Shown: positions 1 through 6,515 of the stretch, piece after piece
Layout of the letters: each line of letters starts with the position of its first letter
Numbering within the stretch: position 1 is the stretch's first letter
Position numbers and translations under genes: made by a program
Origin: an uncultured Mailhella sp.
Lineage (GTDB): Bacteria; Desulfobacterota; Desulfovibrionia; Desulfovibrionales; Desulfovibrionaceae
Assembly (NCBI GenBank): GCA_905192935.1
Contig: CAJJMX010000086.1
Span: forward strand, 1 to 7,040
Direction of reading: 5' to 3'
DNA: 7,040 bases
Notes under the pieces: generated by a model
Database searches by the model: none
What the model was told of the DNA's origin: nothing
Seen by the model: only the letters and a program-made list of their open reading frames with translations

Positions 1-111
1 CAATCCCGAGCGGCGCCAGATTCACCTGCGCCTTCCGGCACGGATTTCCTGTATGGGCCGTTGATCCTGCCGCAGAAGTTTTTCTCAATTTCCCTGATAC
101 TGAGGCTTCCC
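1..111. other. Unassigned sequence upstream of tctB
   Basis: I see no supportable gene here. One plus frame stops at 62-64 and its last 20 residues do not resemble the end of a TctC protein. Another is simply continuous with tctB. The minus strand has an open frame from an ATG at 113 to the left edge, without a ribosome site. No clear promoter is visible. Confidence 0.35.
102..105 (+). promoter_or_regulatory. Ribosome binding site deciding the tctB start
   Basis: GAGG lies 6 bases before the ATG at 112. It supports that start over the in-frame TTG at 61. Confidence 0.55.
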
Positions 112-555
112 ATGCGCAAACAAGAACTCATCATCAATCTTCTGCTCATTGTTTTCAGTCTGGGAATGATATTCTACATCATTCCTACCTGGACGGCGGA
201 ACCGCAGGAATATGGTCTGTCCGGCGGTTCGCTTCCCACGCTGCTTTGCGTGGTCATCGCTCTGCTGGCCGCCATGCAGATCATTTCCGGCGTCATCAAG
301 GGCATACGCTCCGACGACGGCAAGGGGCTTACCCGCGAAGTCGTGCTGCATGTGTTCAAGTATTTCGTTCCCATGTTCTGCATCATTCCTCTGTGGAGAT
401 ACTGCGGCTTCATGATCGGCAGCATCATCGTTCTGCTGGCTCTTCTGCTCATTGCCGGCAGACGCGACTATGTGCGCATCGGCCTCATTGCCGTTCTGCT
501 GCCCGCCGGAGTCACCCTCGTGCTTCTCTACGGCCTTCAGGTGCCCACGCCCTAG
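112..555 (+). CDS. tctB: TctB-like small membrane subunit of a tripartite tricarboxylate transporter
   Basis: This is probably the small integral membrane subunit of a TTT-family (TctABC) solute transporter, which works with the large subunit TctA in the inner membrane to import carboxylates. The 147-residue product has the usual TctB length and hydrophobic plan: membrane segments at about residues 7-25, 40-62, 80-95, 97-116 and 120-142. A Gly/Pro-rich stretch (GLSGGSLPTLL, about 35-45) leads into the second segment, as in TctB proteins. The family is weakly conserved in sequence, so the call rests partly on tctA lying directly downstream. I chose the ATG at 112 because GAGG lies 6 bases upstream and the protein then begins MRKQ followed by a membrane helix. 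The frame is open further upstream to a TTG at 61, which would add 17 residues without a comparable ribosome site. tctA follows after 104 bases, probably in the same transcript. The substrate cannot be read from the sequence. Confidence 0.82.
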   Translation: MRKQELIINLLLIVFSLGMIFYIIPTWTAEPQEYGLSGGSLPTLLCVVIALLAAMQIISGVIKGIRSDDGKGLTREVVLHVFKYFVPMFCIIPLWRYCGFMIGSIIVLLALLLIAGRRDYVRIGLIAVLLPAGVTLVLLYGLQVPTP

Positions 556-576
556 AGCGGGCTTCTTCTGCCTTCC

Positions 577-605
577 CGCGGCATCGGGTTCCTGTTCTTG
601 CCGCG
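577..605 (+). other. Intercistronic hairpin between tctB and tctA
   Basis: CGCGGCA (577-583) and TGCCGCG (599-605) are perfect 7-base inverted arms around a 15-base loop, inside the 104-base tctB-tctA gap. No T run follows, so it does not look like an intrinsic terminator. It could be an mRNA stability or processing element that sets the relative amounts of the two subunits, but it may also be a chance palindrome in GC-rich sequence. Confidence 0.3.
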
Positions 606-659
606 TGGAACACGTTTCAGCCTGATGTGGAATATACCGTCAAAGTTTAGGATACGGCC

Positions 660-2189
660 ATGTTGGAAAATCTGTTGCTCGGCTTGGGAGATGTCTTCAA
701 TCTTACATCTCTGCTTTTCATGTTCCTGGGCGTTACCTGCGGCATCATCGTGGGCGCCATTCCGGGATTGAGCGGGCCCATCGCCATTGCCCTCTGCATT
801 CCCCTCACTTATTACATGACGCCCGTGGCGGCCATCGGCTTCCTTGTGGGCATCAACAAGGGCGGCACCTTCGGCGGCAGCATCGCCTCCATCCTGCTGA
901 ACACGCCGGGTGCGCCGGAATCGGCGGCGACATGTTACGACGGTTATCCGCTTGCCCTGCAGGGCAAGGGTGAAAAGGCTCTCAAGTGCTCGCTGTTCTC
1001 CTCCTTCTTCGGCGACACCATTTCCGCCTTCAGCCTCATCATCCTGTCCATACCGCTGGCGGCCATCGCCCTGAAGCTCGCTCCTGCCGATCTTTGCGCC
1101 ATCATGGTGTTCTCGCTGGTTCTGGTGTCCGGTCTGGATTCCGCATCCATCGGCAAGTCGCTCATCGCCGGCGCCGTGGGCATGCTGCTTTCCTGCGTGG
1201 GCATGGACTGCTTCGGCGACGACCGCCTGAACTTCGGCAACCTCACCCTGAGCGCGGGCATCCCGCTCATGAGCGTGGCCATCGGTACGCTGGCGCTGTC
1301 GGAAATCGTGTTCCAGATGCAGCCGCAGTTCCTCGGACAGAAAAGCGGCGCCGAAGCCTCCTGCGGCGCGGACAGGGACGCCTGCCGTCTTACCCTTTCC
1401 GAGATGCGCAGCGTTCTGCCCACGGCCATGCGTTCTTCGCTCATAGGCGTGGTCATCGGCGTGCTGCCCGGTCTCGGCTCCACCATGGCCGCCTTCATGG
1501 CTTACGGAACGGCCAAGAAGACCTCGAAGCATCCCGAAGAATTCGGCAAGGGCGCCCTGGAAGGCATTTCCGCACCTGAAGCCGCCAACAACGCCATCAT
1601 AGGCGCCAACCTCGTGCCTCTTCTGACCCTCGGTATTCCCGGCAACGTGTCTGCCGCCATCATCATGGGCGCGCTCATTCTGCACGGCATCACCCCCGGT
1701 CCCCTGATGTTCGAAGAGCATCCGCGCATCATCTACGGCATCTACTGCGCCGTTCTCATGGCCGGTTTCATGAACCTCTTCTGCGGCTGGAGCGGTCTGC
1801 GTGCGTTCATCCGCGTGCTCGGCTGCCCCCGTACCCTGCTGTATCCCGTGGTCATGTTCACCTGCATGGTAGGCGCCTACCTGGCCGACAACTCCGTGTA
1901 CTGCACGTTCGTCATGCTCATTCTGGCCGTGCTCGGCTTCTTCATGCGCAAGTTCGGCTACAGCTTCGTGACCTTCCTCATCGGCTTCGTGCTCGGTCCC
2001 GGCTTTGAAATGTCCCTGCAGCAGAGCCTCACCATCAGCGGCGACAGCCTGGAAGTGTTCTACACCCGTCCCATCCCCATCATTCTTTTCATCCTCTCCC
2101 TGTTCATGATTTACCGCATCTACAAGCAGTGGAAGCGTGACATGAACAAGGCCCAGGAAGAAAAGGAAGAAACTCTCGATCTTTCCTGA
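660..2189 (+). CDS. tctA: TctA-like large membrane subunit of a tripartite tricarboxylate transporter
   Basis: This is the large transmembrane permease of a TTT-family transporter. In this family TctA forms the cation-coupled translocation path, TctB assists, and a periplasmic TctC binds the carboxylate. The 509 residues match the usual length of about 500. Both halves carry the family's internally repeated signature. The first half has GAIPGLSGP (about 32-40), then KGGTFGGSIASILLNTPGAP (67-86) and DGYPLALQGKGEKAL (94-108). The second half has GVLPGLGSTMAAFMAYGTAK (267-286), EGISAPEAANNA (301-312) and LTLGIPGNVSAA (322-333), followed by HGITPGPLMF. The hydrophobic segments end at about residue 486 and a short charged tail follows, rich in Lys and Glu. 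The ATG at 660 has AGGA (649-652) 7 bases upstream. A strong terminator begins 15 bases after the stop. The ligand is unknown: homologues carry citrate, other di- and tricarboxylates and aromatic acids, and tctC, which sets specificity, is not in the window. Confidence 0.96.
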   Translation: MLENLLLGLGDVFNLTSLLFMFLGVTCGIIVGAIPGLSGPIAIALCIPLTYYMTPVAAIGFLVGINKGGTFGGSIASILLNTPGAPESAATCYDGYPLALQGKGEKALKCSLFSSFFGDTISAFSLIILSIPLAAIALKLAPADLCAIMVFSLVLVSGLDSASIGKSLIAGAVGMLLSCVGMDCFGDDRLNFGNLTLSAGIPLMSVAIGTLALSEIVFQMQPQFLGQKSGAEASCGADRDACRLTLSEMRSVLPTAMRSSLIGVVIGVLPGLGSTMAAFMAYGTAKKTSKHPEEFGKGALEGISAPEAANNAIIGANLVPLLTLGIPGNVSAAIIMGALILHGITPGPLMFEEHPRIIYGIYCAVLMAGFMNLFCGWSGLRAFIRVLGCPRTLLYPVVMFTCMVGAYLADNSVYCTFVMLILAVLGFFMRKFGYSFVTFLIGFVLGPGFEMSLQQSLTISGDSLEVFYTRPIPIILFILSLFMIYRIYKQWKRDMNKAQEEKEETLDLS

Positions 2190-2204
2190 TCGACAGCCGC
2201 ACGT

Positions 2205-2246
2205 AAACGGCCCGTGATGAAGTTTTCATGACGGGCCGTTTTTTTT
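2205..2246 (+). terminator. Rho-independent terminator after tctA
   Basis: AAACGGCCCGT (2205-2215) pairs with ACGGGCCGTTT (2231-2241). After one mismatch a further 5 pairs extend the stem to a 3-base loop. The 3' arm runs into an eight-T tract (2239-2246). It starts 15 bases after the tctA stop and should end the tctBA transcript. It also overlaps any upstream start for the next gene, which argues against an ATG at 2228. Confidence 0.9.
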
Positions 2247-2266
2247 ACTGCACGTCCAAGTGGATG

Positions 2267-2273
2267 AAGGGGG
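2267..2273 (+). promoter_or_regulatory. Ribosome binding site deciding the MFS start
   Basis: AAGGGGG lies 5 bases before the ATG at 2279. The alternative in-frame ATG at 2228 sits inside the terminator hairpin with no ribosome site, so 2279 is preferred. Confidence 0.7.
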
Positions 2274-2278
2274 TCAGA

Positions 2279-3463
2279 ATGAAACACATGATGCTTCCCA
2301 AGGAGCTGCTGGCCATTTTGTGGATATGCTTCAGCGCCTTTTCCGCCTATCATGCCCCGCAGCCTCTTTTTCCTTCCATTCGGGAAACGTTTTCCCTCGC
2401 GCCCTCTACAGTGACGCTGCTTACGACCTGCGTCATCTTCCCTCTGGGCCTGTCTCCCATTTTTTACGGACTCTTTCTCAACAAGCTGCCGCTTGTGCGC
2501 ACGCTCGTGGCTGCGCAGATCATATATCTGCTTGCGCTTCTTCCCGCACCTCTCGGCGGCGGCTGGCATGCGCTGCTTTTCGGGCGCTTCATGCAGGGCG
2601 TGTCCCTGCCGGCACTCATACTTTGCGCCATGACCTACATTTCCTCCCGCTGGGAGGGAAAGAAGCTTCAGCAGTACATGGCCTACTACAGCGTGAGTCT
2701 CATGCTCGGAGGCTTTGCCGGCAGAGTCATCGCGGGCTTTGCGGAAGAGGTCACGGGAAACTGGCGAATGGCCTTTGCCGTCATGGCCGTCACGGTGCTG
2801 TCGGCCGTGCCCTGCAGCCTCATGCTGCCGGCGGTAAGGACGGCAGGCATGAAAACGGTCGATTTCCGGGCTCTGGGAAGCTTCTTTCGTCAGAAGGGCA
2901 TGCTCAGGCTGCTCTGCATTGCGCCGTGCATCGTGGTGGTCAACAACTCCCTTCTCAATATTCTTCCCTTCCGTCTGCGTGAAATAGATCCCTCCATTTC
3001 GGCGCTGGACATCAGCATCGTGTACGTGGGCGTCATCCTCTGCGCGAGCGTGGGCATATTTTCTTCCCGGCTCATACGCTTTTTCGGTACGGAAATGCGC
3101 ACGGTCATGTTCGGCATCGTGGTCTTTCTCGGCTTTCTTCCCCTCATGGCCGTGCCGTCTCCCATGGCGCTGTTCTTCATCATGATATGCATGAACTTCG
3201 GCTATTCCTTTTTCTACTGCTGCATGCCAGGGGTGGTGAACCGCTATTCTCATGCGGAACGTTCCGTGACCAACGGCGTATTTCTGACCTTCTATTATCT
3301 CAGCGCGGCTGTCGGCAGCTATGTGCCCGCCGTGATCTACGAAAAGTTCGGATTCTGGACCTACAGCGGCAGCATGATGACGCTGACGGCCGTGGCGCTG
3401 TTCATGGCGTTTCTCATGCGCGGCATACGTCTTGATGATGAAAAGAAATCCGGAGAGGCGTAA
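2279..3463 (+). CDS. Major facilitator superfamily transporter (12 TM, DHA1/YnfM-like)
   Basis: This is an inner-membrane secondary transporter of the major facilitator superfamily, most like the drug:H+ antiporter-type 12-helix exporters. The 394-residue length is typical. About twelve hydrophobic segments are visible, at roughly 9-29, 42-64, 73-92, 98-120, 134-155, 163-183, 209-229, 242-263, 273-292, 295-315, 330-352 and 360-380, with a hydrophilic central loop near 186-208. GRFMQGVSLPALILCAMTY (102-120) resembles the helix-4 arginine motif. GGFAGRVIAGF followed by NWR (144-163) resembles the helix-5 motif C region of YnfM-like proteins. The ATG at 2279 is preferred for its AAGGGGG ribosome site. 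The gene starts 32 bases after the terminator that follows tctA, so it needs a promoter inside the tctA end or transcription reading through that terminator. It may export a toxic acid or drug, or exchange a metabolite. The substrate is not readable from the sequence. Confidence 0.88.
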   Translation: MKHMMLPKELLAILWICFSAFSAYHAPQPLFPSIRETFSLAPSTVTLLTTCVIFPLGLSPIFYGLFLNKLPLVRTLVAAQIIYLLALLPAPLGGGWHALLFGRFMQGVSLPALILCAMTYISSRWEGKKLQQYMAYYSVSLMLGGFAGRVIAGFAEEVTGNWRMAFAVMAVTVLSAVPCSLMLPAVRTAGMKTVDFRALGSFFRQKGMLRLLCIAPCIVVVNNSLLNILPFRLREIDPSISALDISIVYVGVILCASVGIFSSRLIRFFGTEMRTVMFGIVVFLGFLPLMAVPSPMALFFIMICMNFGYSFFYCCMPGVVNRYSHAERSVTNGVFLTFYYLSAAVGSYVPAVIYEKFGFWTYSGSMMTLTAVALFMAFLMRGIRLDDEKKSGEA

Positions 3464-3639
3464 GGCCGCGCCGGAGCCCTGCAAAAGCGGATACCCAGCT
3501 TTTCCGGTCTTTCTTTGGAGTCGGAGAAGATCTGATCAACCATGGCGGAGTACTGAACGGGCGGTTCCGTGCTTTTCATCCTGACGGGGGCGTAATGCGC
3601 TTCGTGCAGAAACCATTTTCAGCTTGTCGGAGGTATCTT
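3464..3639. other. Intergenic leader between the MFS and esterase genes
   Basis: This 176-base gap holds no gene I can support on the plus strand. An imperfect inverted repeat lies near its start: AAAAGC (3483-3488) with GCTTTT (3498-3503), flanked by CCGG on both sides (3471-3474 and 3504-3507), with the left arm interrupted by 8 unpaired bases. TCTTTCTTT follows it, so it might be a weak terminator for the MFS gene. No good sigma-70 promoter for the esterase stands out. The complement of this gap reads as open, protein-like sequence (see findings). Confidence 0.4.
3629..3633 (+). promoter_or_regulatory. Ribosome binding site deciding the esterase start
   Basis: GGAGG lies 6 bases before the ATG at 3640. 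With that start the protein opens directly with a signal peptide. The in-frame ATG at 3595 lacks a ribosome site and would add 15 residues ahead of the signal peptide. Confidence 0.75.
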
Positions 3640-5157
3640 ATGAAAGGACTTGTCTTGTCTCTGGCTTTTCTTGCCGCTGCGGGGCTTTCCGTGCTCCCTG
3701 CCCGGGCGGAAGCGGCCGTCGACATGCCGGGAAAACGGCTTGCCGCAACAAAGGCAAAACCGCGGTCCGTGGCGCCTGCAAAAACCATTGCCGAAAAGGC
3801 TCAGATCGACGGCTTTTCGAGAACGTGGAAGCTTTATGTGCCGGAACGCTGCAAAGGCGAGACGCCCGTTCCTCTGGTGGTGGCCCTGCACGGATTCGGC
3901 GGACCGAGCATGGATTATTCTAGCGCCTGGCACATCACGGCGGAACGCGAGGGATTCATCGTTCTCTACCCTGAAGCCATGCCTCCCAAGTGGTGGAACA
4001 TATGGGAGCTCCGCAAGGATAAGGATGCTCCGGACGATGTGAGCTATCTTGATTACATCATTGAAGATACCTGCAAAAAGTACGCCGTCGACCGCTCCAG
4101 GATCTATCTGACCGGCGTTTCCATGGGCGACAACATGGCGACGACCTACGCCTTCCGCAGAGCCGACAGACTGGCCGCCATAGCGCCTACCGACGGACCT
4201 ACGCTGCCCTCCATTCTGGTGGACGAAAAGACCGGGGATTTCCGCATGAGACCCGGATATGCCGTGCCTTCCCTGCGGCTGCATGCCGAGCTTGACAGCA
4301 TGGCCGGGCTTCCTTCCACCTATCAGCAGTATTCCATCACCCAGAGCGAATATGACAGAGTGGTTCCTCTGGCGGAGAGACAGGCGCTCAGGCACATGAT
4401 GGATGAAAGCATGAAGAAGCTGTGGCTGGAAAAGAACGGCTGCACCGGCCTGCCGAAGCTGCATCTTGATGAAAAGCGCAACTTTGCCGTGTACTCGGGG
4501 GCGGGCAACTGCGACTACGTGGCCTGTTCCACCCTGGGCGAAGGCCATGGCGGAGGCTTTGAGCGCTCCGATCTTCTGTGGGATTTCCTTTCCTGCTTTG
4601 CCCGTGAAAACGGTCAGGTCGTCCGCGCCAAGGTTGCCTCTCCCGTGGTTGCCGACCGCAACGCCGTGGCCATAGCAGCCGGCGCCAGGCGGGCCTATGT
4701 GGACAATACGCTGGTTGACATGCCGAAGGGCATGGCCATGGAAAACAAGGGCGAGCTTTTTGTTCCCGTATCCTTCCTGCCCGTGGCATTCCCAGGCACG
4801 ACGGTGTCCGTCGACAAAAAGAGCGAGACGGCCGTGGTGACCTGGAAGGGAAAGACGCTGAAGATGGGAGCCTCGCGTCCGCTCATGCTCGTGGACGACA
4901 AGGTCGTGGACTGCCCCGAACCGTTCATGGCCAAAGGCGAACTCATGGCTCCTGCGCGCACGCTGGCCCGCGACTTCTATGCCATGCATTATGACGATGA
5001 GTTTGAAGCCGCCTACATCTCCGAGCAGCCCGCCAGACTGAGCTATGATTTTGCCGCCGATTTTCGCGTCATGCTCGGCCGTGACAAGGCTCCCAGCGCC
5101 GATATCTCCATGGAAAAGGCTGCCGTACAGAAGATTCTCGATTCCCGCAGCAAGTAG
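3640..5157 (+). CDS. Secreted PHB depolymerase/feruloyl esterase-like hydrolase with C-terminal stalk domain
   Basis: This is probably an exported carboxylesterase of the polyhydroxybutyrate-depolymerase/LpqC group (carbohydrate esterase 1-like alpha/beta hydrolase). The 505 residues open with a signal peptide: MKGLV, a hydrophobic core, then ARA-EA with cleavage near residue 23. There is no lipobox. The hydrolase domain spans about 55-325. It has the oxyanion LHGFGG (83-88), the nucleophile elbow GVSMG with Ser161, a likely acid Asp219 (HAELDS) and a likely base His303 (GEGHGG). These are followed by LLWDFLSCF, as at the end of this family's domain. Cys268 in WLEKNGC and Cys291 in GNCDYVAC match the family's late cysteine positions. 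Residues about 340-460 form two copies of a copper-amine-oxidase-N-like (stalk) repeat, each with a short VDN/VDD strand, an E-L-F/M-V/A-P turn and a final beta pair. That domain is known for surface or envelope adhesion, not catalysis. The ester substrate is unknown. Candidates are polyhydroxyalkanoate oligomers, feruloyl esters and acetylated glycans. Confidence 0.82.
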   Translation: MKGLVLSLAFLAAAGLSVLPARAEAAVDMPGKRLAATKAKPRSVAPAKTIAEKAQIDGFSRTWKLYVPERCKGETPVPLVVALHGFGGPSMDYSSAWHITAEREGFIVLYPEAMPPKWWNIWELRKDKDAPDDVSYLDYIIEDTCKKYAVDRSRIYLTGVSMGDNMATTYAFRRADRLAAIAPTDGPTLPSILVDEKTGDFRMRPGYAVPSLRLHAELDSMAGLPSTYQQYSITQSEYDRVVPLAERQALRHMMDESMKKLWLEKNGCTGLPKLHLDEKRNFAVYSGAGNCDYVACSTLGEGHGGGFERSDLLWDFLSCFARENGQVVRAKVASPVVADRNAVAIAAGARRAYVDNTLVDMPKGMAMENKGELFVPVSFLPVAFPGTTVSVDKKSETAVVTWKGKTLKMGASRPLMLVDDKVVDCPEPFMAKGELMAPARTLARDFYAMHYDDEFEAAYISEQPARLSYDFAADFRVMLGRDKAPSADISMEKAAVQKILDSRSK

Positions 5158-5169
5158 GGTCGGTCTGCT

Positions 5170-5197
5170 GACGGCGTGAGGCATAAGCACTGCCGTC
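5170..5197 (+). other. Hairpin just after the esterase stop
   Basis: GACGGCGTG (5170-5178) pairs with CAC plus GCCGTC (5188-5197) with one bulged T, giving a 9-bp stem and a 9-base loop. It starts 12 bases after the stop. No T run follows, so it is more likely a 3' mRNA-protecting structure than a terminator, if it is functional at all. Confidence 0.35.
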
Positions 5198-5273
5198 GGT
5201 AGGCAGAAACGTTTTCGACATTGAAGCGGTCGTGGCAGAAGCCTTCGTATGCGGGCAGGCTGTCCGGTCTTCA

Positions 5274-5299
5274 GGGGCGGGGATTTCCCCGCCCTTTTT
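5274..5299 (+). terminator. Rho-independent terminator of the esterase gene
   Basis: GGGCGGGG (5275-5282) pairs perfectly with CCCCGCCC (5287-5294) around a 4-base ATTT loop, and five Ts follow (5295-5299). It lies 117 bases after the esterase stop and reads on the plus strand. Confidence 0.85.
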
Positions 5300-5486
5300 C
5301 ATGGGCGAGGCAGAGCGGAGCCTCCGGTTTCACGGCAAGGGAAAACGACATGCAAAACGGCGTTTTCCGGTGTCGGAAGATGGGAGGGCTTCCCGACGGC
5401 CCTTTTCGGAAAATTGCCTCTGCATGCGTTTTTTTGCGTTCTGCGGACGAAGGAAACGGACGACGGGACCGGTTCTTCGCTTCATG
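5300..5486. other. Gene-poor gap between convergent esterase and lysR
   Basis: I find no convincing gene here. Two hairpin-forming inverted repeats lie almost back to back. The first is GGAAAACG (5340-5347) with CGTTTTCC (5361-5368). The second is GTCGGAAG (5372-5379) with CTTCCCGAC (5389-5397), with one bulged C. A 45-codon plus-strand frame (5350-5487) has AAGGG upstream but no recognisable product. The gap could be plain convergent 3' sequence or could hide a small RNA. Confidence 0.4.
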
Positions 5487-5529
5487 AAAAAGCTCCGGAA
5501 CATGACAGGGACATTCGTTTTCACGGAGC
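5487..5529 (-). terminator. Possible terminator of lysR
   Basis: Read on the minus strand, GCTCCG (plus 5524-5529) pairs with CGGAGC (plus 5492-5497), and TTTTT follows at once (plus 5487-5491). It lies about 21 bases after the lysR stop. The stem has only 6 pairs and the loop is long (26 bases), so this is a weaker candidate than the other terminators here. Confidence 0.42.
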
Positions 5530-5550
5530 CGGCGGGTCGGGCTGCGATGG

Positions 5551-6450
5551 TCAGAGATTGCAGGAGAACTGCTCGATGAGATAGTCCCAGAAAAGCTGCT
5601 CGATGCTGGAGAGCTCCGGTGCGTGCAGGGCGAATACCTCGGCCCTGCTGTCCACTTCCGTGAGAGGAATGGGACGTTCCACGATGAGCTTCTCCATGAC
5701 GCGGTAGTCATGGCGGAAAAGATGGCAGGGCTGGATGAAGGCGGCTTCGTTTTTGATGACGAGGTCGAGGATGTCTTCCTTGTTGGCAAGACGATAGGTC
5801 GTCCCGAAGAAGGGCACGTAGTTGCGGGAAACCTGATCCCGAACATCGGAGTAGTAGGCCAGATTCAGAGACTTGAGGTCTTCCCTGGTAAGATTTTTTT
5901 TGGAGGCCAGAGGATGTCTTGCGCCAAGATACAGGCGGCGCTCGTCGGTGAACAGGTGCTGTGCTTCCCAGCCCATGGCGCATATCTGTTCAATGAGCTT
6001 GTTGTTTCCGGGCAGCGTGGTAAGGGCTATGTCGGCGCTTGTGGTCTTGAGTTTGCCTATGATGTCGTAATACTGGGAACTGTGGACGAAAATGGTGATT
6101 TTCGGATAGAGCTTCTGGAAGGGGACGATGATGTTCGGGGTGATGTAGCAGCTGATGATGGGGGTGCAGGCCAGATGTATTTCCCCTTCCGGTTCCTGCT
6201 CATGGTATTGATTGTACCAGCCGTTGATGATGTTGAGTATCCCCACGGCATCACTGTGAATCTTTTCGCCCTCGGCAGTAAGGAATATGCCCCGGTTGGT
6301 GCGCTTGAACAGGGAGATCCCCAGTTCCGTTTCCATGCTTTTCACCGACGCCGACAGGGCGGGCTGTGAGATATGCAGCGTTTCCGCGGCTTTGCTTATG
6401 GAGTGAAGTCGCGTGATTTCAATGAGATAACTCAGTTGTTCAAGACGCAT
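5551..6450 (-). CDS. LysR-family transcriptional regulator
   Basis: This is a LysR-type DNA-binding regulator of the usual length (299 residues). The N-terminal winged helix-turn-helix spans about residues 1-60, with SISKAAETLHISQPALSASV (17-36) as the recognition region and LGISLFKRTNRGIFLTAEG (43-61) as the typical wing. A linker helix (about 62-88) leads to a type-2 periplasmic-binding-like effector domain (about 90-295), in which EIHLACTPIIS starts the first beta strand. The ATG has GGAG 6 bases upstream on the minus strand. The gene converges on the esterase gene, and the oxidoreductase gene lies upstream in the same direction, separated by a strong terminator. There is therefore no divergent partner that would point to a target by the usual LysR rule. 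A T-N11-A palindrome near its own predicted transcription start suggests autoregulation. The effector is unknown. The neighbouring carboxylate transporter and esterase make an organic acid a reasonable guess. Confidence 0.95.
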   Translation of the reverse strand: MRLEQLSYLIEITRLHSISKAAETLHISQPALSASVKSMETELGISLFKRTNRGIFLTAEGEKIHSDAVGILNIINGWYNQYHEQEPEGEIHLACTPIISCYITPNIIVPFQKLYPKITIFVHSSQYYDIIGKLKTTSADIALTTLPGNNKLIEQICAMGWEAQHLFTDERRLYLGARHPLASKKNLTREDLKSLNLAYYSDVRDQVSRNYVPFFGTTYRLANKEDILDLVIKNEAAFIQPCHLFRHDYRVMEKLIVERPIPLTEVDSRAEVFALHAPELSSIEQLFWDYLIEQFSCNL

Positions 6451-6502
6451 TAAAATCTCCTTCCCATACCTTTCCGGCCGTTTCGGTCAGATTTTAGACA
6501 CA

Positions 6503-6515
6503 TATTGCTGCGATA
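6503..6515 (-). promoter_or_regulatory. Candidate LysR operator (T-N11-A)
   Basis: TATTGCTGCGATA is a near-perfect dyad (TATnGC-n-GCnATA) of exactly the T-N11-A form that LysR regulators recognise. It sits just downstream of the predicted -10 box, where bound protein would block transcription. This fits self-repression, but no binding evidence exists here. Confidence 0.42.

Noticed and set aside
1..113. Minus-strand open frame from an ATG at 113 running off the left edge
   Set aside because: Its composition is not unreasonable, but there is no ribosome site. It would start at the same CATG that begins tctB on the other strand, and only 37 residues are visible.
552..1721. A 389-codon minus-strand open frame opposite tctA
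   Set aside because: Its composition (Gly, His, Arg, Glu repeats) is typical of the complement of GC-biased codons. The plus strand carries the unmistakable TctA motifs.
2228..2278. Upstream start that would lengthen the MFS protein by 17 residues
   Set aside because: This ATG is inside the terminator hairpin and has no ribosome site. The added residues (MTGRFFYC...) are encoded by the stem and T run.
2120..3484. A 454-codon minus-strand open frame opposite the MFS gene
   Set aside because: It is a His/Arg-rich shadow with no domain signature, and it spans a terminator.
3619..5190. A 523-codon minus-strand open frame opposite the esterase
   Set aside because: It is the shadow of the esterase gene: rich in His, Gly and Arg, without a ribosome site, and with no family motifs, while the plus strand has a signal peptide, a catalytic triad and a ribosome site.
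5350..5487. A 45-codon plus-strand frame after the esterase terminator
   Set aside because: It has AAGGG about 8 bases upstream but overlaps two hairpins, and its product resembles nothing I recognise. The composition looks like chance.
5623..6369. A 248-codon plus-strand open frame opposite lysR
   Set aside because: It lies fully inside lysR, which has clear helix-turn-helix and effector-domain sequence on the other strand.
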